Assembly (NCBI GenBank): GCA_965208025.1
Contig: OZ242302.1
Coordinates: 930,001-994,000, forward strand
Direction of reading: 5' to 3'
DNA: 64,000 nucleotides
DNA from: Bin80 sp965208025
GTDB taxonomy: Bacteria > Bacteroidota > Rhodothermia > Rhodothermales > Bin80
Shown: piece after piece, positions 9,124 through 17,989 of the stretch
How the letters are laid out: every line of letters begins with the position of its first letter
How positions within the stretch are numbered: the stretch's first letter is position 1
The notes under the pieces: model-generated
Database searches by the model: none
What the model saw: the letters and a program-made list of their open reading frames with translations, nothing else
What the model was told of the DNA's origin: nothing
Position numbers and translations under genes: made by a program

Positions 9124-10071
9124 TCAGCACTCAATTTTCTTGACCAGAGCTTGACTCCAAGGAATCCATCCCTTGCCTTGATGCCCAAAATCAAATTGAT
9201 CTGGATGCAAACATTCTGCAAGGATCTCTGCTGACTCAACCACTCTGGGGCCAGGACGGTTAAAATACTGGTTACCATCTGTGATAAATACCTTATCATT
9301 CTGAACGGCAGGAAGCTTCGTCCATCTAGGATCTGAAATGAGAGGGTTCATCTCCCGAATTGTACGTTCAATATCAAACCCACATGGCATGACAGCGATC
9401 ACTTCGGGCTCGGCAGCCACGAGTTGATCCATTGAACAATACCCTGAATGACAGCCTGGATCCCCCAATAGATGATTTCCCCCTGCGTAATTGACTAGGT
9501 TGGGGACCCAGTTTGCTGCAATCATGAGTGGATCAATCCACTCAATACATGCGATCGTGGGACGATGTGACAACCCAGTGGTCTGATTGCGCAAAGAATC
9601 CAACCGATTTTTGAGTAGCGACACTATGGATTTTCCTCGCTCTGAATCACCAAGAGCATCTGCTACACGTAGAATATCTGCCCACACATCCTCTAATGAC
9701 ATAGGTTCAAGAGAAACGATTGCGGGTTTTGAAGTCACTAACCGACAAACCGCAGATTCTACATCGCGGAGGCTAACCGCACACACTTCGCACTGAGTTT
9801 GCGTGATGATTACGGTAGGAGAAAGCTGATCTAACAGATCAGAATCAACTTGGTAAACCGATAAACCTTCACGCACGATTGATCTGACCTGATCGTCAAT
9901 CTCCCCACTGGAAGACTCCTTGATAATTTTTGAAGACGAGCATACTGGGATTGAAACAGTAGACGGCGGATAGTCACATTCATGAGATTTGCCAACAAGA
10001 GAGGTTTCATATCCAAGTGCGCATACGATCTCGGTTGCACTTGCAATGAGAGACACAATTCGATGATTCAT
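9124..10071 (-). CDS. BtuF-like cobalamin/Fe-siderophore-type substrate-binding protein
   Basis: Resembles the class III periplasmic binding fold of BtuF-type proteins. The N-terminus NHRIVSLIASATEIVCALGY matches the start of BtuF/HemT-type binding domains. Also seen are LVGKSHECDYP, PTVIITQTQCEVCA near 100, the long-helix region, PLMIAANWVPNLVNYAGGN near 190-205 and EVIAVMPCGFDIERT. Such proteins bind vitamin B12 or iron chelates for an ABC importer. No signal peptide or lipobox is seen, so it may act in the cytoplasm or be a cobalamin-binding relative rather than a transport partner. I use the ATG at 10071; the longer frame begins with GTG at 10077. It follows the Dph6-like gene by 71 bp in the same direction, with no ABC permease or ATPase nearby. 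I infer a B12-related role; the ligand is not proven. Confidence 0.75.
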   Translation of the reverse strand: MNHRIVSLIASATEIVCALGYETSLVGKSHECDYPPSTVSIPVCSSSKIIKESSSGEIDDQVRSIVREGLSVYQVDSDLLDQLSPTVIITQTQCEVCAVSLRDVESAVCRLVTSKPAIVSLEPMSLEDVWADILRVADALGDSERGKSIVSLLKNRLDSLRNQTTGLSHRPTIACIEWIDPLMIAANWVPNLVNYAGGNHLLGDPGCHSGYCSMDQLVAAEPEVIAVMPCGFDIERTIREMNPLISDPRWTKLPAVQNDKVFITDGNQYFNRPGPRVVESAEILAECLHPDQFDFGHQGKGWIPWSQALVKKIEC

Positions 10072-10142
10072 CGTCACTCTGTGCAGTTAACTTGACACAA
10101 TGGCCATAGATGATTATTGGGGAGCAGTGCGCAAAAGTTCTT

Positions 10143-10841
10143 TCAATTCTCAGATCCGATGACAACCTTTGAATTTTCCTCTTCCAAAACAAGATCCGCA
10201 TAGACAAAACCACTTCTTGTAACCACATCACCGGCTCTCACGCGAACTGGCTCCGAAAACATTGGACCCGCATGCACGAACGTATGAAACTCACCATTCT
10301 CTCCGCAGGGATCTACGGAAGGTGGGAGATTTGCCAGTAGCTTTGAGTTATATTCTTTTCCCGCATAATGTGGTGCCAATTGCTTAGGATCTACACAGGT
10401 AAGTGTTGCCCTTAGTCCAGAGGATACCATTGCCTCTGCCAATTCTCGTGTTGGGTGTTCCCATAACGGGAAAATAGGTTTGAGTCCCGTATTGTTCAGT
10501 TGCTCAATCCTATACTTCCGAATATCTTCCAAAAACAGATCTCCAAATGCGATCATCTCCACACCACTATGGATTGCCTTATTCCAGATGCTCTCCATGG
10601 CTCGCTCATATAATTTATTGGAACAGGGCCAAGGAATTTTAACAATATGCAGAGGTAGCCCGACCTTATCTGCTTGGGCATGTAATAGATCTATTCGGAC
10701 ACCGTGCATTGATACACGAGAAAACTTCTCCGTGATCGTGGTGAAGAGGGAGGTTACTTCGTATTTTCCCTCCTTTCTCAGCGTGTGCAGCGTCCATGCA
10801 CTGTCTTTACCCGTGCTCCACGAAAGCCAACCATGTTTCAT
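10143..10841 (-). CDS. Dph6-like adenine nucleotide alpha-hydrolase (diphthine--ammonia ligase-related)
   Basis: A 232-aa protein of the ATP-pyrophosphatase (ATP_bind_4, MJ0570-like) family. The PP-loop SWSTGKDSAWTLHTLR is at residues 6-21 and the C-terminal half carries the family signatures FGDLFLEDIRKYR, PLWEHPTRELAEAM, and DPCGENGEFHTFVHAGPMF near 185-205. In eukaryotes and archaea Dph6 amidates diphthine on EF2, but bacteria have no diphthamide, so a different substrate is expected. The start is an ATG at 10841. It is followed 71 bp later by a BtuF-like binding protein in the same direction, which hints at a shared function, perhaps in cobamide or cofactor salvage (inference). Family membership is firm; the reaction is not known. 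Confidence 0.85.
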   Translation of the reverse strand: MKHGWLSWSTGKDSAWTLHTLRKEGKYEVTSLFTTITEKFSRVSMHGVRIDLLHAQADKVGLPLHIVKIPWPCSNKLYERAMESIWNKAIHSGVEMIAFGDLFLEDIRKYRIEQLNNTGLKPIFPLWEHPTRELAEAMVSSGLRATLTCVDPKQLAPHYAGKEYNSKLLANLPPSVDPCGENGEFHTFVHAGPMFSEPVRVRAGDVVTRSGFVYADLVLEEENSKVVIGSEN

Positions 10842-11574
10842 ATTGAGCAGAAGGCCATACTAATAGAGAGGAGCATTTCTTTTGGGTGTCTCATAGCGAT
10901 GAATTTAGTTGATGGATCGTTGATGGCTGTGGCCATTTACCAGAATAACTTAAAATATCTGCTATATAGGTTGGTTTCCGTTCTATGTCTATGAGGTGTT
11001 CAGCAAGACGAATAAGATTTGACGAATATGACTGCCAGACTTTTAGCAGAACTGTCAGTCATTACGATTACTGAGATCCTCGCATTGTACAGTCCGATTG
11101 GCTTCCTGAGCGAGATAGCCACCTAGTTGCAGCTTCATGAAATTGCATTGATACATGAACTTGTCTAAGGGGAATTCATTCTCCCGATTATCATTGGCCG
11201 TCTGCGAAATTGATTCATCGGATATAGATGCATCCCATGGGTCTTCTCAAACTTTCAACTAACAAAATAATTACTCATTTTCTTCAAATAATTACAGGAG
11301 AATCGTTGTCTGGATAGAGTCGCCTTGGCTTGAATAGAGTCTACGAAAGGAAGTTACGAACTGTGCAGTCCCTATACTCGAGACTTCAATTACGCGAACG
11401 GATTATTGGGATCCAAAGGCAGGGTACATTCCGTTGACACCTTTGGTATATTCAATGACCCATTCACACAAGTTCTGGTAGAGTCAATATTCTATTCCAC
11501 CTAAAATGCTGTCCGCGTTTCTAAATAAATTGTACAATAGAGTTCTAATAATGGAATGGAAAGGATCGGTAGCC
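10842..11574. other. 733-bp stretch without a supported gene
   Basis: No frame in either direction has a recognisable domain, and all are interrupted. I looked for a cobalamin-riboswitch core (B12 box) upstream of the Dph6/BtuF-like pair and for a tRNA, and saw neither. It may hold decayed coding sequence and the promoter of the 10841 gene. Confidence 0.5.
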
Positions 11575-13173
11575 CTATAGAGGTAGTAACTGATGGTGTG
11601 AGTTGTTATCAATGTTCAGATTTGAGTGTAGGTGATCTAGAAAGCGGGGGCCATACTTGGCTAGATAATAGAGTACAGGCAACTCACGCTCCTGGAAATT
11701 TCCATTCGGATAAATTGCATCCTGACAGGATTCAATCTGCACCTGCAATTGCTGATGACGTCTCTTCTCTGCCCACTCAACACGCTGCTTTAACTTCGAG
11801 AGTTCTTTGATCCATTGCTTGTGGGTCGCCTTTAGAGTCGGGTGTAAGGTTAAATCGATTCCTGTCACGACTGGTTGTAACTGATCAGCGCATTCCTCAA
11901 GTTTCACGCTGGCAAGATTGAATGCAGATGTGATTCCCGATCCCTCAAGAACGCGTTTGCGCATGATTCCGGGGATTGTATCTGATAATTCGTCAATGGT
12001 CAGATCATGACGATCCATCATCTTTGCAATTCGGGGCTCAATAATTGTCAGACTTGTCCGCGGAAAAATAATCGGCATAGGACGCTCTGCCCATGCGTAG
12101 AGCGATTTTAGCTGTGCGAAATATGCAATCTCACCTGGGCCTGCAACATAGGCAATGGTAGGTAGAAGCGAGTCCTGTACGAGGGGGCGCATGACCACAT
12201 TTGGGCTCAGCACACAAGGGGGAAGATCCTGAGCCTCTTCAAACGAAAGACTATTCTTTTCCTCAAATTGGGGATGGTATCCATTTTCTGTCGGAACCAA
12301 TACTTGCCTGTTTGATTCCCCCAAGAGAAAGACATTGCCTGGACGGATATGAACTTGGGCATGATAATCTTTTTCAAGCTTGGCACTGACTCTCTTGAGA
12401 GCCGAGTGGGTGCTTTTGTAGTCCCTCAACTCACGCTTCAGAAGAGGTGCAGCCAACTCTTGAAGCCGACAATCCAATGGATTCATCAGCACAAGGGTAT
12501 CTTTCCCCAGCAAATTCAATAATGTCTCTGCAAACGCATCCGTGAACGATACACCCTGACGGTAAGCAGAGTAGTATTTCGTCAGCACCTCGTGACTAAA
12601 CTCTGTTGCAGGTAGTTCTTCCGTGAGCGTCCTGCGCATGGAATCAATTTCCGCAGTAAACCTCAATGATCCCACACTTCCCAGGTTTCCAGTCTCCGGC
12701 AGGGTATGGCCCTGATACCATATCCTCTTATCTGTCAGGCTGATGTGGCGAACTTCATCCAGATCATGGTCTCCACCTTCAAGCCAGAACACCGGAACAA
12801 CTGGTCGAGATAATCTCTGAGTCAGTTGCTCAGATAATCGAATTACCGTGAGTGCTTTATAGAATGTGTAGAGTGGTCCTCCAAAGATCCCCACTTGCTG
12901 CCCCGTGACGACTGCCAATGAATCGGGATCGAGGAGTTGAGAGGCAATAGTAGGATTTCCCCATTTAGAGTTTTGCTCTTCAAGAACCTTGACCAATACC
13001 CGACGCTCAAGAGGACTGTCCTGTAACTGCTGAGCAACCGTATGATAGCTACGCTCCTCTCGCCAATCTCCAGCGTAATATTCCGCTATCTTACTGTAAT
13101 CCTCTGCATAGGTCGCGAAAAGCCGAGATACCCCCTTCATCCCCGTGTAGGGAATCAATGTTTGTACCATCAT
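11575..13173 (-). CDS. bshC: Bacillithiol biosynthesis cysteine-adding enzyme BshC
   Basis: BshC is the last enzyme of bacillithiol synthesis, attaching cysteine to GlcN-malate. This protein has 532 aa, the usual family length. Family landmarks are the nucleotide-binding stretch VVTGQQVGIFGGPLYTFYKA at about residues 88-107, PVFWLEGGDHDLDEVRHI near 125-143, and FPRTSLTIIEPRIAKMM near 370. The C-terminal coiled coil (about 440-495) has the expected heptad-like KATHKQWIKELSKLKQRVEW. The start is ATG 13173 or the adjacent ATG 13170. It is the last gene of a long co-directional run and lies 34 bp after the bifunctional-nuclease gene. No bshA or bshB is in the window. Presence of bshC implies bacillithiol as a thiol buffer, consistent with a Bacteroidota-type host. 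Confidence 0.93.
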   Translation of the reverse strand: MMVQTLIPYTGMKGVSRLFATYAEDYSKIAEYYAGDWREERSYHTVAQQLQDSPLERRVLVKVLEEQNSKWGNPTIASQLLDPDSLAVVTGQQVGIFGGPLYTFYKALTVIRLSEQLTQRLSRPVVPVFWLEGGDHDLDEVRHISLTDKRIWYQGHTLPETGNLGSVGSLRFTAEIDSMRRTLTEELPATEFSHEVLTKYYSAYRQGVSFTDAFAETLLNLLGKDTLVLMNPLDCRLQELAAPLLKRELRDYKSTHSALKRVSAKLEKDYHAQVHIRPGNVFLLGESNRQVLVPTENGYHPQFEEKNSLSFEEAQDLPPCVLSPNVVMRPLVQDSLLPTIAYVAGPGEIAYFAQLKSLYAWAERPMPIIFPRTSLTIIEPRIAKMMDRHDLTIDELSDTIPGIMRKRVLEGSGITSAFNLASVKLEECADQLQPVVTGIDLTLHPTLKATHKQWIKELSKLKQRVEWAEKRRHQQLQVQIESCQDAIYPNGNFQERELPVLYYLAKYGPRFLDHLHSNLNIDNNSHHQLLPL

Positions 13174-13207
13174 GAACTACATGTCAGCGACAATTCCACA
13201 CGCGGTG

Positions 13208-13768
13208 CTACTCTTTCAACTTGGCAATCGCATCGCGAACTCGGGCAGCTTCCTCGTAATCTTCATTTTCAATGGCACGGGCAAGCTTGCTCTCTAACCG
13301 TTCCATTGGGGAAGCTTCTTCTTCGGTCTCCTCATTTTCAGCGAGTTCAGGATCGCCGACAGGAACGCCGGCTTCCTCAAGAATGGATTCGGCGACCAAA
13401 ATATCCACATCCAGACGTACCGCAATGGCAACCGCATCGCTGGGACGTGAATCCAGCATACCGTGCTCTCCATTCTGTAAGAATCGAATTTTCGCGAAAA
13501 AAGTTCCTTCCTCTAATCCATCAACTAAAACATCTGTAACCTCCATCCCCACATGCTCCATCAAATCACACAATAGATCGTGAGACATGGGTCGCTGTGG
13601 ACGTCGTTTCTCAACACCAATGACGATCGCAGTAGCCTCATTCTCTCCGACGACAATCGGTAGTTTTCGGGTTCCACCAACTTCACCCAATACCAGAACG
13701 AATGCACCGCCGCTGGTGGGGCTGGTGGACAGCCCGACAACTTCTACTTGAACCAGTTCATCCTGCAT
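13208..13768 (-). CDS. Bifunctional nuclease family protein (DUF151) with C-terminal UVR motif
   Basis: A 186-aa protein with a DUF151 bifunctional-nuclease domain over about residues 1-130: ELVQVEVVGLSTSPTSGGAF, LPIVVGENEATAIVIGVE, RPMSHDLLCDLM, and the very conserved LDSRPSDAVAIAVRLDVDIL near 103-122. A C-terminal UVR motif follows (MERLESKLARAIENEDYEEA, about residues 150-169), like the UvrB/UvrC-interacting helix pair. Members have been linked to non-specific DNase/RNase activity and stress responses; the UVR tail suggests a protein contact, possibly with repair or Clp-type partners (inference). It lies 19 bp after hisC and 34 bp before bshC, in the same direction. An acidic linker (NEETEEEASP) separates the two parts. 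Confidence 0.9.
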   Translation of the reverse strand: MQDELVQVEVVGLSTSPTSGGAFVLVLGEVGGTRKLPIVVGENEATAIVIGVEKRRPQRPMSHDLLCDLMEHVGMEVTDVLVDGLEEGTFFAKIRFLQNGEHGMLDSRPSDAVAIAVRLDVDILVAESILEEAGVPVGDPELAENEETEEEASPMERLESKLARAIENEDYEEAARVRDAIAKLKE

Positions 13769-13787
13769 TGAAAACCAAGCTAAAAGG

Positions 13788-14873
13788 TTACAAAATTAAA
13801 TTTGTTAACGCATCCAGGAACGCCCTGTTCTCGGCAGGGGTCCCAGTGCTAACACGAAGATACCCCTTTAACTCCGAATACCCGCTCATGTCACGAACAA
13901 GAACCCCATTTTTTGCCAATGAATGAAATAATTTCTGACTATCGCCCGTAACTTCAAATGTGACGAAATTGGCCTGTCCCTTAAGAGGACGAATTCCTGA
14001 AATCTGCTGTAACTCATGAATCAATAGACTCGTTTGCGTACGAATCTGGTCTATACGGTTCTGGATCAGATGGGGTTGCAATAGAAGTTCTATCACGGCG
14101 CTGGCGCTGAAACGATCAATCATAAATGGAGTCCGCACTTTCATGATTTCGGACATGAGTTCGGGATGCCCAATCAAGTATCCTAACCGTAAACCAGCGA
14201 GCCCAAATGCCTTGGAAAAAGTCCTTAGTAAAACTACATTAGGGAAGTCATTCAGGCGTGTAAGCATACTGGGTTCATCTGAAAATTCTACATAGGCTTC
14301 GTCAATTAAGACTAGACCGGGTGCTGCAGTAGCAATGGATATGATCTCTTCAACAGGTACTGCTAAACTGGTAGGGTTATTCGGAGAGGTAATGACCACG
14401 ACTGGTGGTCTAGTTCGGCGGATTGCCTCAATCAAGCCATCCGTGTCAAAACTGAGATCCTCATGGGGAGGAACAGATACGATCTCCCCTCCGAAAATAT
14501 CTACCACCCGCTCATAAAAAGAAAACATCGGACGAGGTAATACGACCTTGGTACCAGAGGAAATAAAGGTCAGTCCAAGGGAAAAGGTCAATTCGTTTGA
14601 CCCATTCCCAATGATGATCCCCGCACGATCCCAGCCGATGTAGTCTGCAATGATGCTTGTGAGTTGGCGTGGCTGCTCTAATGGGTACCGATTAAATGCA
14701 ATCCGGTCCCAAGCTACGGAGATTGCATCCTTCAACTCTTCTGGAAGGTCATACGGACTTTCATTCTGATTCAGCTTTACAACAATTTCCCCGGGCGGTA
14801 CCCCAACAGTATAGGGGTGCTGTCGATGAACCTCGGGTTTAACATAGGCAAGCGTCTGCTTGATAGAGGTCAT
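13788..14873 (-). CDS. hisC: Histidinol-phosphate aminotransferase
   Basis: A PLP-dependent fold-type I aminotransferase that converts imidazole acetol-phosphate and glutamate to histidinol-phosphate. Visible landmarks are LNQNESPYDLP near residue 35, IIGNGSNELTF (phosphate binding) near 85, SPNNPTSLAV near 160, DEAYVEFSDE near 190, and the PLP-lysine motif RTFSKAFGLAGLRLGYLIG near 217-235. Length (361 aa) is normal. The ATG at 14873 shares one base with the hisD stop (TGATG), so translation is probably coupled; the frame upstream to 14876 uses TTG and is less likely. hisD-hisC here are separated from other his genes, none of which are in the window. Confidence 0.93.
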   Translation of the reverse strand: MTSIKQTLAYVKPEVHRQHPYTVGVPPGEIVVKLNQNESPYDLPEELKDAISVAWDRIAFNRYPLEQPRQLTSIIADYIGWDRAGIIIGNGSNELTFSLGLTFISSGTKVVLPRPMFSFYERVVDIFGGEIVSVPPHEDLSFDTDGLIEAIRRTRPPVVVITSPNNPTSLAVPVEEIISIATAAPGLVLIDEAYVEFSDEPSMLTRLNDFPNVVLLRTFSKAFGLAGLRLGYLIGHPELMSEIMKVRTPFMIDRFSASAVIELLLQPHLIQNRIDQIRTQTSLLIHELQQISGIRPLKGQANFVTFEVTGDSQKLFHSLAKNGVLVRDMSGYSELKGYLRVSTGTPAENRAFLDALTNLIL

Positions 14874-16138
14874 CAATGGTTGGTTCGTACGGTTATACTT
14901 TGAGCGTGGGCATCAAACCCCTCACTCTGGGCCATCAGGGCAATTTCATCTGCGGACATCTTGAATCGTCTCTCACTATACCCAATTACACTCTGAGAGC
15001 GCACAAAATCATCAACCCCTAAGGCAGATGAAAATCTTGCTGCACCACCAGTTGGGAGTACATGATTGGGACCCGCATAATAATCCCCAACCGCTTCGGG
15101 CGACCAAGGGCCAATGAATACTGCCCCTGCATGTTGAATTCTCTCAAGAACATCCCAGGGATTTGCAATCATCAATTCCAAATGTTCTGGTGCAATCGTG
15201 TTTACCATCTCAATCCCTTCGTCCAATGAAGAAGTAAGGATGATTGCTCCGTATTCACTGAGTGCAGGATCAGCAATATCCTTGCGAGGAATCATCGGAA
15301 GAATTTGCTCCAGAGTTGATCTTACCGCGTGAGCAATTTTTTCATCCGATGTCACCAGAATGGCGGCGGATAGCATATCATGTTCAGCTTGCGCCAGGAG
15401 GTCATGCGCAATCCAACTGGGCTCACTAGTTTGATCAGCCAAGACGACTAATTCACTCGGTCCTGCAAGACTATCAATATCTACATGACCAAACACACGT
15501 TTTTTTGCTGCTGTAACGTAAGCACTCCCAGGACCTACAATTTTATCTACTTTGGGAATTGATTCCGTTCCGAATGCAAAGGCTGCAATGGCTTGGGCTC
15601 CACCAACCGGAAATACATCACTGATTCCCAGCATATGTGCGATCGCCAATACTTCCTGACATGGCAATCCTGAGGATTCATCTGGAGGGCTTGCCAGATA
15701 TAGATGACGCACACCAGCTACTTGGGCTGGAATTGCCGTCATCAAAACGCTGGATGGGTATGCTGCGGTTCCGCCAGGAACATACAAACATACAGAATCT
15801 AGCGGCAAGATACGCTGACCGAGACGCACGCCATCTCCATCATCAGTGTACCAACTGTTTCTGGCCTGTTTTAAGTGGAACCTACGAATATTATCCGCCG
15901 CATTCCCGAAAGCACGCTTCCAGACGGGATTGGACACATCCCAGGCAGATTCAAGTTCTGATGGAGGAACCGAAGTAGAAGAAAGTTGGACACGATCAAA
16001 CTTGGTCGTGTACTTCAATAAAGCTGTATCTCCATGATCAGCAACATCCTTGATTATCTCGGCAACCAGCATGTCCAATGCCGGGTCCAGGCTGATTGGC
16101 TTTCGCCTCCATTGGTTCGGCTCAATCAAGGGGATCAT
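14873..16138 (-). CDS. hisD: Histidinol dehydrogenase
   Basis: Catalyses the last two oxidations of histidine synthesis, L-histidinol to L-histidine, with NAD+ and Zn2+. The 421-aa protein shows VPGGTAAYPSSVLM near residue 120, GGAQAIAAFAFGT, KIVGPGSAYVTAAKKRVFG near 200-218, DSLAGPSELVVLAD, AQAEHDMLSAAILVT (zinc and catalytic residues) near 255-270, PEHLELM with the catalytic Glu-His pair near 320, and GPNHVLPTGGAARF near 350-365. The start is ATG 16138. It is flanked by the PUR-domain gene 14 bp upstream and overlaps hisC by one base downstream. Nothing unusual was seen in the sequence. Confidence 0.95.
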   Translation of the reverse strand: MIPLIEPNQWRRKPISLDPALDMLVAEIIKDVADHGDTALLKYTTKFDRVQLSSTSVPPSELESAWDVSNPVWKRAFGNAADNIRRFHLKQARNSWYTDDGDGVRLGQRILPLDSVCLYVPGGTAAYPSSVLMTAIPAQVAGVRHLYLASPPDESSGLPCQEVLAIAHMLGISDVFPVGGAQAIAAFAFGTESIPKVDKIVGPGSAYVTAAKKRVFGHVDIDSLAGPSELVVLADQTSEPSWIAHDLLAQAEHDMLSAAILVTSDEKIAHAVRSTLEQILPMIPRKDIADPALSEYGAIILTSSLDEGIEMVNTIAPEHLELMIANPWDVLERIQHAGAVFIGPWSPEAVGDYYAGPNHVLPTGGAARFSSALGVDDFVRSQSVIGYSERRFKMSADEIALMAQSEGFDAHAQSITVRTNH

Positions 16139-16152
16139 GACAGAATCTAAGG

Positions 16153-16512
16153 CTAACGATCTTCGTCCCTTGGCGGGAATTCGACAGACGGGTAGCCGTA
16201 AAATTCGTAATCAGGCAAACGTTCCGTTCGTACATCCTCCATTGCCTCGTACAAGCCCTTCATAAACTTGGCAAAGTCCTCTTTGTACACAAAGATCTTG
16301 TGTTTCTCGTGACGTTGATCTCCAACTCGTTTACTTTCGGTGATGACAATAAAAAAATCCTCACCAGATCTTGTTGTTTTGACATCAAAGAAATACGTAC
16401 GCCGGCCAGCTGGCACTCTCCTTGAGAATACCTCATCCCGATAACGGGACTCTCTGTTTGGATTTGGGGATTGATCCCAATCACCGTTGTCATGTCTATA
16501 ATCGTCGTTCAT
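16153..16512 (-). CDS. PUR-family nucleic-acid-binding protein (DUF3276)
   Basis: A small (119 aa) protein typical of Bacteroidota, related to the eukaryotic Pur-alpha single PUR repeat and Borrelia BpuR. A hydrophilic N-terminus (NDDYRHDNGDW) precedes a beta-sheet/helix PUR repeat from about residue 25: VFSRRVPAGRRTYFFDVKTT, FFIVITESKR, HKIFVYKEDFAKFMKGLYEAM. The family binds single-stranded DNA or RNA and may regulate translation (family knowledge); a specific target is not deducible. An AGGAG motif 4 bases before the ATG at 16512 is one of the clearer Shine-Dalgarno sequences here and supports the start. It sits between pnp (35 bp upstream) and hisD (14 bp downstream). Confidence 0.9.
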   Translation of the reverse strand: MNDDYRHDNGDWDQSPNPNRESRYRDEVFSRRVPAGRRTYFFDVKTTRSGEDFFIVITESKRVGDQRHEKHKIFVYKEDFAKFMKGLYEAMEDVRTERLPDYEFYGYPSVEFPPRDEDR

Positions 16513-16547
16513 GCGCTCCTGAATAGTTTTGTGATTTGATATGCAGA

Positions 16548-17324
16548 TTAATGTACAAGTGAATGATTTGGAGCCTGTAATACGGCTTCAGATAATAAGT
16601 TCGTTAGATGGGTGCGAGCCTTGGCGGACGCGTTGAGCACACTTTCATGGCTTAACGCCTCTTCGCCTAACCCAGAGGCGCGATTCGTTATAAAAGCGGC
16701 GGCAAAAACGTTCATGTTCAGAGCAGATGCTTCCATTGCTTCTGGTACCATACTCATTCCAACTGCATCGCCGCCTCTACGTTCAAAAGCAATAATTTCC
16801 GCAGGAGTCTCATAACTCGGACCGATCGTCCAAACGTAGACGCCTGAAGAAACGAATGAGTGATTGTACGCTGATCGCACGCGTTCTCTCCATGATGTGT
16901 CGTATACTTGCCTGTCCCGAAAGGTTGCAGCGAGCCCGTGTGCGCATATATGATCCTCGACAAGCATAATACTTCCCGAATTCAGTGACTTCCGTATTCC
17001 ACCTGCAGCACTGACAATGATTATATTTCTGATCCCCAACTCATACATCAGTCGCACCTGAAAAGTAACATCCTCGTGGGATAATCCTTCATAATAATGT
17101 ACTCTCCCCCTCATCAAGACCACTTCGGTTTGAACCAGAACACCTGCTGTGACAGATCCAGAATGTCCCGCTACGGTTGGAACAATCAATCCTGGAATCT
17201 TCTCGGAAGTCAACTCCCAGTGAATGGAATCTAACTCAATCCCTAATCCTGAACCCAGAATGATGGCAGTGGAAGGTTGAATACCACCAAGGTATTGCGA
17301 CAGAAGTTCACCTGCTCTTTTCAT
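16548..17324 (-). CDS. Purine-nucleoside phosphorylase (trimeric type)
   Basis: Splits purine (deoxy)nucleosides with phosphate to base and sugar-1-phosphate in salvage. Landmarks of the PNP/MTAP family are IILGSGLGIELDS near residues 22-34, VAGHSGSVTAGVL (phosphate binding, His), MRGRVHYYEGLSHEDVTFQV near 72-91, NIIIVSAAGGI, GPSYETPAEI near 170, and GGDAVGMSMVPEAMEA (base-binding Met) near 183-198. The ATG at 17324 (MKRAGELL) is chosen; the longer frame to 17363 would overlap recX much more and its extra residues look like recX out of frame. With this start the gene overlaps the recX 3' end by 17 bp, suggesting translational coupling. Confidence 0.92.
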   Translation of the reverse strand: MKRAGELLSQYLGGIQPSTAIILGSGLGIELDSIHWELTSEKIPGLIVPTVAGHSGSVTAGVLVQTEVVLMRGRVHYYEGLSHEDVTFQVRLMYELGIRNIIIVSAAGGIRKSLNSGSIMLVEDHICAHGLAATFRDRQVYDTSWRERVRSAYNHSFVSSGVYVWTIGPSYETPAEIIAFERRGGDAVGMSMVPEAMEASALNMNVFAAAFITNRASGLGEEALSHESVLNASAKARTHLTNLLSEAVLQAPNHSLVH

Positions 17325-17988
17325 CTGAACGACTCTGACTGAGTACCTCTTGAACCAACTCATGTGCTAAACTATACTCGTACCCACGCCGGACCAGATA
17401 ATCTACCAGTTTTTTCTTTCGCTCAGGTAATGAGCCCCGCACACGCACCTGAAATCGTTCCACCAGCTTTTTGGCAGCAGCGAAGAGAGCATCCGACTGG
17501 ATCCCAGCTGCAATTGCCTCTGTAATACACTCTTGTGCAATCCCATCTTCTGCTAATTCACGCCGAATCCTATCTGGACTATAACTTTTGTTTTTAAAAC
17601 GCGCAGCTGCATACTCAAACGCATATTTGGTGTCGTCAATATATCCATGATTTTCAAGATCGTGTACAATACAATTAATTTCTTCACCCGAATAGTTCTT
17701 CCGTCTTAGGTGTTCCCGGATCTGATGTTCAGTCCTTGGAGCATAGGCAAGGTAACGTAATGCAGTTGCCCTTCCCTTGAGGGAAGTCTCGCTCTCAAAT
17801 AAATCCAACAAATCCTGTTCACTAAGCTCCAGACCCACACGCAATTCATGACGCAGAACCAACTCTGTCCATATCCCAAAGGCATATTCTCCCTCAATGA
17901 ATACGGAGGTTCGATGGCGATTCTTTACCTGCGGCTTCAACGCAGTGATCCTTCCTGACTTTGGGATACAGCCTCCAGAGTTCATCAT
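17308..17988 (-). CDS. recX: RecX family regulatory protein
   Basis: RecX binds RecA filaments and limits recombination. The protein (about 226 aa from ATG 17988) has the three-helix repeat layout of RecX: ALRYLAYAPRTEHQIREHL near residues 80-98, then NCIVHDLENHGYIDDTKYAF, YSPDRIRRELAEDGIAQECI, and a final repeat KKLVDYLVRRGYEYSLAHEL. About 70 residues of beta-rich N-terminus precede these, as in longer family members. The ATG at 17988, 1 bp after the upstream lipoprotein stop, is preferred over a TTG at 18009. recA is not in the window. It overlaps the purine-nucleoside phosphorylase gene at its 3' end. Confidence 0.88.
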   Translation of the reverse strand: MMNSGGCIPKSGRITALKPQVKNRHRTSVFIEGEYAFGIWTELVLRHELRVGLELSEQDLLDLFESETSLKGRATALRYLAYAPRTEHQIREHLRRKNYSGEEINCIVHDLENHGYIDDTKYAFEYAAARFKNKSYSPDRIRRELAEDGIAQECITEAIAAGIQSDALFAAAKKLVERFQVRVRGSLPERKKKLVDYLVRRGYEYSLAHELVQEVLSQSRSDEKSR

Positions 17989-17989
17989 C

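Noticed and set aside
10842..11000. Cobalamin riboswitch upstream of the Dph6/BtuF-like pair
   Set aside because: I searched by eye for the B12-box core and did not find it; a covariance-model search would be decisive.
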